Assembly: GCF_020991455.1 (NCBI RefSeq)
Contig: NZ_JAJMOX010000005.1
Span: 62,001 to 126,000 of the forward strand
Reading direction: 5' to 3'
From: Flavobacterium sp. JAS
Lineage (GTDB): Bacteria > Bacteroidota > Bacteroidia > Flavobacteriales > Flavobacteriaceae
Length of the DNA stretch: 64,000 bases
Below, in pieces: positions 60,954 to 64,000 of this stretch (the stretch's first letter is position 1; each line of letters starts with the position of its first letter). Under the pieces are notes generated by a model. That model was not told the DNA's origin. It saw nothing but the letters and a program-made list of their open reading frames with translations, and searched no databases. The translations under genes were made by a program, and so were the position numbers.

Positions 60954-62435
60954 TTATTTCTCTTTAATTAATTCGATTTTAGAAGTCATATCATCTCTTA
61001 TTAAAGTTACAGCACTTAATTTCCCATCATTAAAATCTAATTTTAGCAAATTAGGATAATCTATAATTTTAAATAACCCATTTTTAAGATAAACCAATTC
61101 ATTATCATTTCGTCCTTTAAAATGTTCCAAAAGAGCAGATTCAACATAAAGACGGTTATTCTTTTCTATTATTTTGGTTTCCATTTTTTGTTGATAAAGA
61201 AAATCATCATACGTTCCAATTAGCTTTTCTTTTAAACTTAGAGGTATTTCCTGAGTATCTTCCTTAGAAGTCTCTTTGTTCCAATCCATCACTGTCAGAA
61301 TCTTTTTTTGAGTTTGTCCCATCACAGGAAAACGATTCTTTTTTTCACCATTGGTTAGAAATGTAAAGCCATTTCCGTCTGTCATAGTAGCAAAAATACT
61401 GCCTCCAACTCCTGTATTTGAACCATTACATACAAACCAATCATAGTTATTATAACCAAAGGACTTTTGCCATCCGTAACTCCAGCCGCCAACAGCATTT
61501 TTTAAAGCAGTTACTTCTGTTACTTTTTTTGCAACATTATGAGAAATCACTTTATTGTTTTTATTGCGCAGCGCATTTTGCATTTCAATAGCAAATTTGG
61601 CTAAATCAGTAGGTGTAGACCACATTCCTGATGCTCCAACTTGCGGCGTGATTGGCAAACCTGTTCTAATTACCTTTTCATTTTCATCGTGCACAAGAGC
61701 TACATTCGTTGGAAATCCTTTTTCATTAGGCTGTATCATTGTAGTATTTTTTAGCCCAAGCGGTGAAAAAATATAGGTAGCAGCAAGTTCTCCAATAGGT
61801 TTATTAAAAGTATCTTCTAATGCCATTTGAACAATTACATAACCGCCACCGCTATATTCCCAACTAGTGCCAGGGGTAAACGTGAACTCAATTTCTTTAT
61901 CATATCGCGGAATCTGGCCTAAAAGACTTTGTTTTATTGTTGGGATGGTATCACCTTCGTAGTAATCTGCAAATCCACCTTGGGTCGTACCGGCAGTATG
62001 ATTAAGAAATTGTCTCCAGGTTGGGCTGTTATTTTCAGTAAACTTACTCTTTGGCAAATGCCAGCGTTTTAGATAACCATCAATTGGGGCGTCTAAATTA
62101 AGTAATCCTTTCTCTTCAAGCATAAAACAAAGAAGTGCTGTAATTGGTTTTGAAATTGAAGCTGTAGAAAAAGCGGTGTTTTTATCTATTTTTTCTTTTG
62201 AATCTATTGATTTTACACCAAATTGGTTCGAATAAACGATCTCGTAGTTTTCAAAAACAACAAGACTAAATCCGGCAAGTTTGTATTTTTCCAGTTGTGG
62301 GTTAATATTCAAACTGTCCGTAAGAAAGCTATAATCTTTTTGTTTTGATAATACTTTTTTGCTTGTTTGACAATTGCTTATTTGACAATTTAAAATTGTT
62401 ACTATAAGAATTAGGAAGTTAATAGTAGTTTTCAT
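60954..62435 (-). CDS. Class C beta-lactamase-like serine hydrolase
   Basis: 493 residues with a signal peptide (about 1-23). The penicillin-binding fold has the SxxK motif S93-I-S-K96, a YSG variant of the second motif in WEYSGGGYVIVQ (the classical Tyr-x-Asn is Tyr-Ser-Gly here), and a VGGSIF late strand. The last 100 residues form an extra beta domain. Such proteins are esterases, D-aminopeptidases or carboxypeptidases more often than true beta-lactamases. Downstream of the AraC-type gene on the same strand and 154 bases away. Confidence 0.87.
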   Translation of the reverse strand: MKTTINFLILIVTILNCQISNCQTSKKVLSKQKDYSFLTDSLNINPQLEKYKLAGFSLVVFENYEIVYSNQFGVKSIDSKEKIDKNTAFSTASISKPITALLCFMLEEKGLLNLDAPIDGYLKRWHLPKSKFTENNSPTWRQFLNHTAGTTQGGFADYYEGDTIPTIKQSLLGQIPRYDKEIEFTFTPGTSWEYSGGGYVIVQMALEDTFNKPIGELAATYIFSPLGLKNTTMIQPNEKGFPTNVALVHDENEKVIRTGLPITPQVGASGMWSTPTDLAKFAIEMQNALRNKNNKVISHNVAKKVTEVTALKNAVGGWSYGWQKSFGYNNYDWFVCNGSNTGVGGSIFATMTDGNGFTFLTNGEKKNRFPVMGQTQKKILTVMDWNKETSKEDTQEIPLSLKEKLIGTYDDFLYQQKMETKIIEKNNRLYVESALLEHFKGRNDNELVYLKNGLFKIIDYPNLLKLDFNDGKLSAVTLIRDDMTSKIELIKEK

Positions 62436-62589
62436 TGTATCGTGATTTTTTGGTTAAAAATTTATTTCGATACAAAGATGTGGGAGAAATAAGTGCTATG
62501 CGACCGAATAAAAATACTCGGACTCATTTTTTCTAAAAATAAGTCCGAGTAATTAAAACTACGCGTACGAGTAATTACAAAATACTGTA

Positions 62590-63732
62590 CTACACTGCTT
62601 TACGATAATCTGTAGGAGTAAAACCTGTGTGCTTTTTAAAAGCCGTATTAAAAGAAGATTTAGAATTAAAACCTACATCGTATAGAATTTCCAAAATCGT
62701 TACCTTACTTTTTGTAACATCTTTTAAAATACCCATAGCACTTTCTATACGATACGTATTAACGAAATCGTAAAAATGCTGTTCTAATTTATGATTGATT
62801 AAAAGAGATAAATCTCTAACTGGAATTTTAATATCCGCAGAAATATCCTGAATTGTTAAGGAAGGATTTAGAAACGGTTTTTCTGCAATCATATACTGCT
62901 GTAATTTCAATAACTCTTCATTATATTCTTTTTCACTTACCGCTAATGGCCTAATATTTTTTTCTTCAGAAATTAAATCTTTTACAAGTTTTAATTTTGA
63001 ATCAATGTTTCTAAATATGCCAGGATTGTTTAATGCCTTAAACAAATACCAACAAACGATAAACAACTGAAACACCAGAAGTCCAATTTTTATCCCTTCT
63101 GAGATGTATTGATAATCCGAAAATTTAAAAATGTTTTTTAAAATAGCAACCAAATACAAAACAGTCAGTACAGTCGTAAACTGAAATAACCAATTATAAG
63201 AGTCAATGCTTGTTGTGCCTGCATTATTTTCAAGATACAGTTTTTTGGCCTTTCTTAATATCACAAAAACAGCAATAATATATACAATTAGCTGAACATG
63301 TATAAGAATATGATTGAACTGTATTTCAATCATACTTTGATAATTTTTAATAAAATTAATTTTAGATGCAAAATCTACTGTATAAAAACGAGGCAATAAA
63401 ATTAGATTCGCAATTAAAAATGGAAGCAGATGTAGTAGATGTTTGGGTTTAAGCTTAAAATCTGAATAACAAACAGATAATACATATAGATAAAAAACAG
63501 GAATCTGCAAGAAAGCAGATAAACTCCTTAACATCCCAAGATTCGAAGGTCCGTCAACGAATAGGTCAAATAAAGTTTGACTAGTATCTATTGCAGTTAA
63601 AATTAAAAAAACAGCAAACAGATAATTACTTGTCTTATGCTTTGCTTTAACTGTAAACAGAAAAAATGCAAGAAACAAAGAAATGAACAAAGAGATTACA
63701 GTTACAATAAGTAATAAATTAATCTTATCCAT
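62590..63732 (-). CDS. Membrane-anchored AraC-type regulator
   Basis: 380 residues. The first 230 residues contain six to seven hydrophobic spans, a linker follows, and the last 100 residues form an AraC-type double helix-turn-helix (SLTIQDISADIKIPVRDLSL and ILEILYDVGFNSKSSFNTAF). Such membrane-bound AraC proteins sense a signal at the membrane and are frequent in Flavobacterium. The neighbouring beta-lactamase-like gene on the same strand is a plausible target. Confidence 0.87.
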   Translation of the reverse strand: MDKINLLLIVTVISLFISLFLAFFLFTVKAKHKTSNYLFAVFLILTAIDTSQTLFDLFVDGPSNLGMLRSLSAFLQIPVFYLYVLSVCYSDFKLKPKHLLHLLPFLIANLILLPRFYTVDFASKINFIKNYQSMIEIQFNHILIHVQLIVYIIAVFVILRKAKKLYLENNAGTTSIDSYNWLFQFTTVLTVLYLVAILKNIFKFSDYQYISEGIKIGLLVFQLFIVCWYLFKALNNPGIFRNIDSKLKLVKDLISEEKNIRPLAVSEKEYNEELLKLQQYMIAEKPFLNPSLTIQDISADIKIPVRDLSLLINHKLEQHFYDFVNTYRIESAMGILKDVTKSKVTILEILYDVGFNSKSSFNTAFKKHTGFTPTDYRKAV

Positions 63733-63916
63733 TCATTATTTTTTTTGAGTTATTACGATTCATAAGTATTCTTAAATTTTTCTATAGGGAAGGGGCAAAT
63801 GTTTCTGATTTATCTAAATTGGTATGATCCTAAACCATAAGCGTGCTATTTTTTCGAGCTAATATAGGGAATATCTTTACTTAAAATCTAGCGTAAAATC
63901 CTTATTTTATATTGAT

Positions 63917-64000
63917 TTAGTAATTTTCTACCTGCCATTCAAGATCAATACTATCTAAGTTTATTTTAGGGTAATTAATTTCTTCTTCACTTAAGTCTCT
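63917..64000 (-). CDS. C-terminal end of a gene running off the window
   Basis: The minus-strand frame is open from the right edge for 27 codons and then stops at TAA (63919-63917). The visible tail is acidic (SEEEINYPKINLD, then LEWQVENY) and not recognised. It is followed by 184 bases before the AraC-type gene. Because only the tail is seen, it could also be chance. Confidence 0.45.
   Translation of the reverse strand, partial: RDLSEEEINYPKINLDSIDLEWQVENY

Overview
The window looks like a chromosomal piece of a Flavobacterium-type member of the Bacteroidota. It is AT-rich. Promoters fit the flavobacterial pattern of a TTG/TTTG element, a spacer of about 19 bases and TAnnTTTG. The families point the same way: a fused CcsB-CcsA cytochrome c biogenesis protein, DUF3667, an RskA-type anti-sigma factor, a menaquinone set, a YpdA-type bacillithiol reductase and SelO. 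No phage, complete insertion sequence or CRISPR array was seen.

Layout. 1-1508: 5' part of a GH28 pectinase behind a perfect LacI-type palindrome, probably the edge of a pectin locus lying to the left. 1.8-11.3 kb: CcsBA, DUF3667 and DoxX membrane proteins, an ECF sigma/anti-sigma pair, a glutathione peroxidase, an acetyltransferase and a thioredoxin-fold protein. 11.4-21.1 kb: menaquinone genes menD, menB, menA and menC, interleaved with DUF2853, a CvfB-like S1 protein, an UPF0173 hydrolase, DUF2199 and a TPR protein. menE, menF and menH are not here. 21.2-26.7 kb: OmpA-like and helix-hairpin-helix envelope proteins, a CYTH protein with YpdA, SelO and MsrA. 26.8-34.3 kb: a class V aminotransferase, AraC plus MdaB-like quinone reductase, and a tight five-gene minus-strand group (two unknown exported proteins, M23 peptidase, spermidine-synthase-like protein, SnoaL-like protein). 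34.4-40.1 kb: an XRE regulator divergent from an M14 carboxypeptidase across six operator-like palindromes, then an Lrp regulator, PEP carboxylase and DinB. 40.2-50.3 kb: RecQ, a very acidic protein, a deoxyhypusine-synthase-like enzyme, arginine decarboxylase with a long leader, AroB, proline dehydrogenase and an ABC exporter.

50.5-57 kb looks accessory. Two near-identical tRNA-Val(UAC) genes carry duplicated promoters. They are followed by a DNA-repair/hydrolase trio and several orphan genes, separated by sequences closely resembling the first tRNA terminator. 57.5-64 kb: a beta-propeller protein, a SnoaL/reductase pair beside a Crp-type regulator, a class C beta-lactamase-like hydrolase, a membrane-bound AraC regulator and the end of one further gene.

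Several families of intergenic inverted repeats recur: four copies with arms like GCCACGAATTCACGAAT, three copies of a GCTTTCGGCTATATC-type element, a 25-bp perfect inverted repeat near 30.5 kb, and paired TTGGAATTTGGAATTT repeats. The strongest candidates for new biology are the six-site regulator switch at 34.8-35.1 kb, the tRNA-linked terminator repeats at 50.6-56.2 kb and the arginine decarboxylase leader. Everything here was read by eye; family names are recognised from motifs and not checked by any search.
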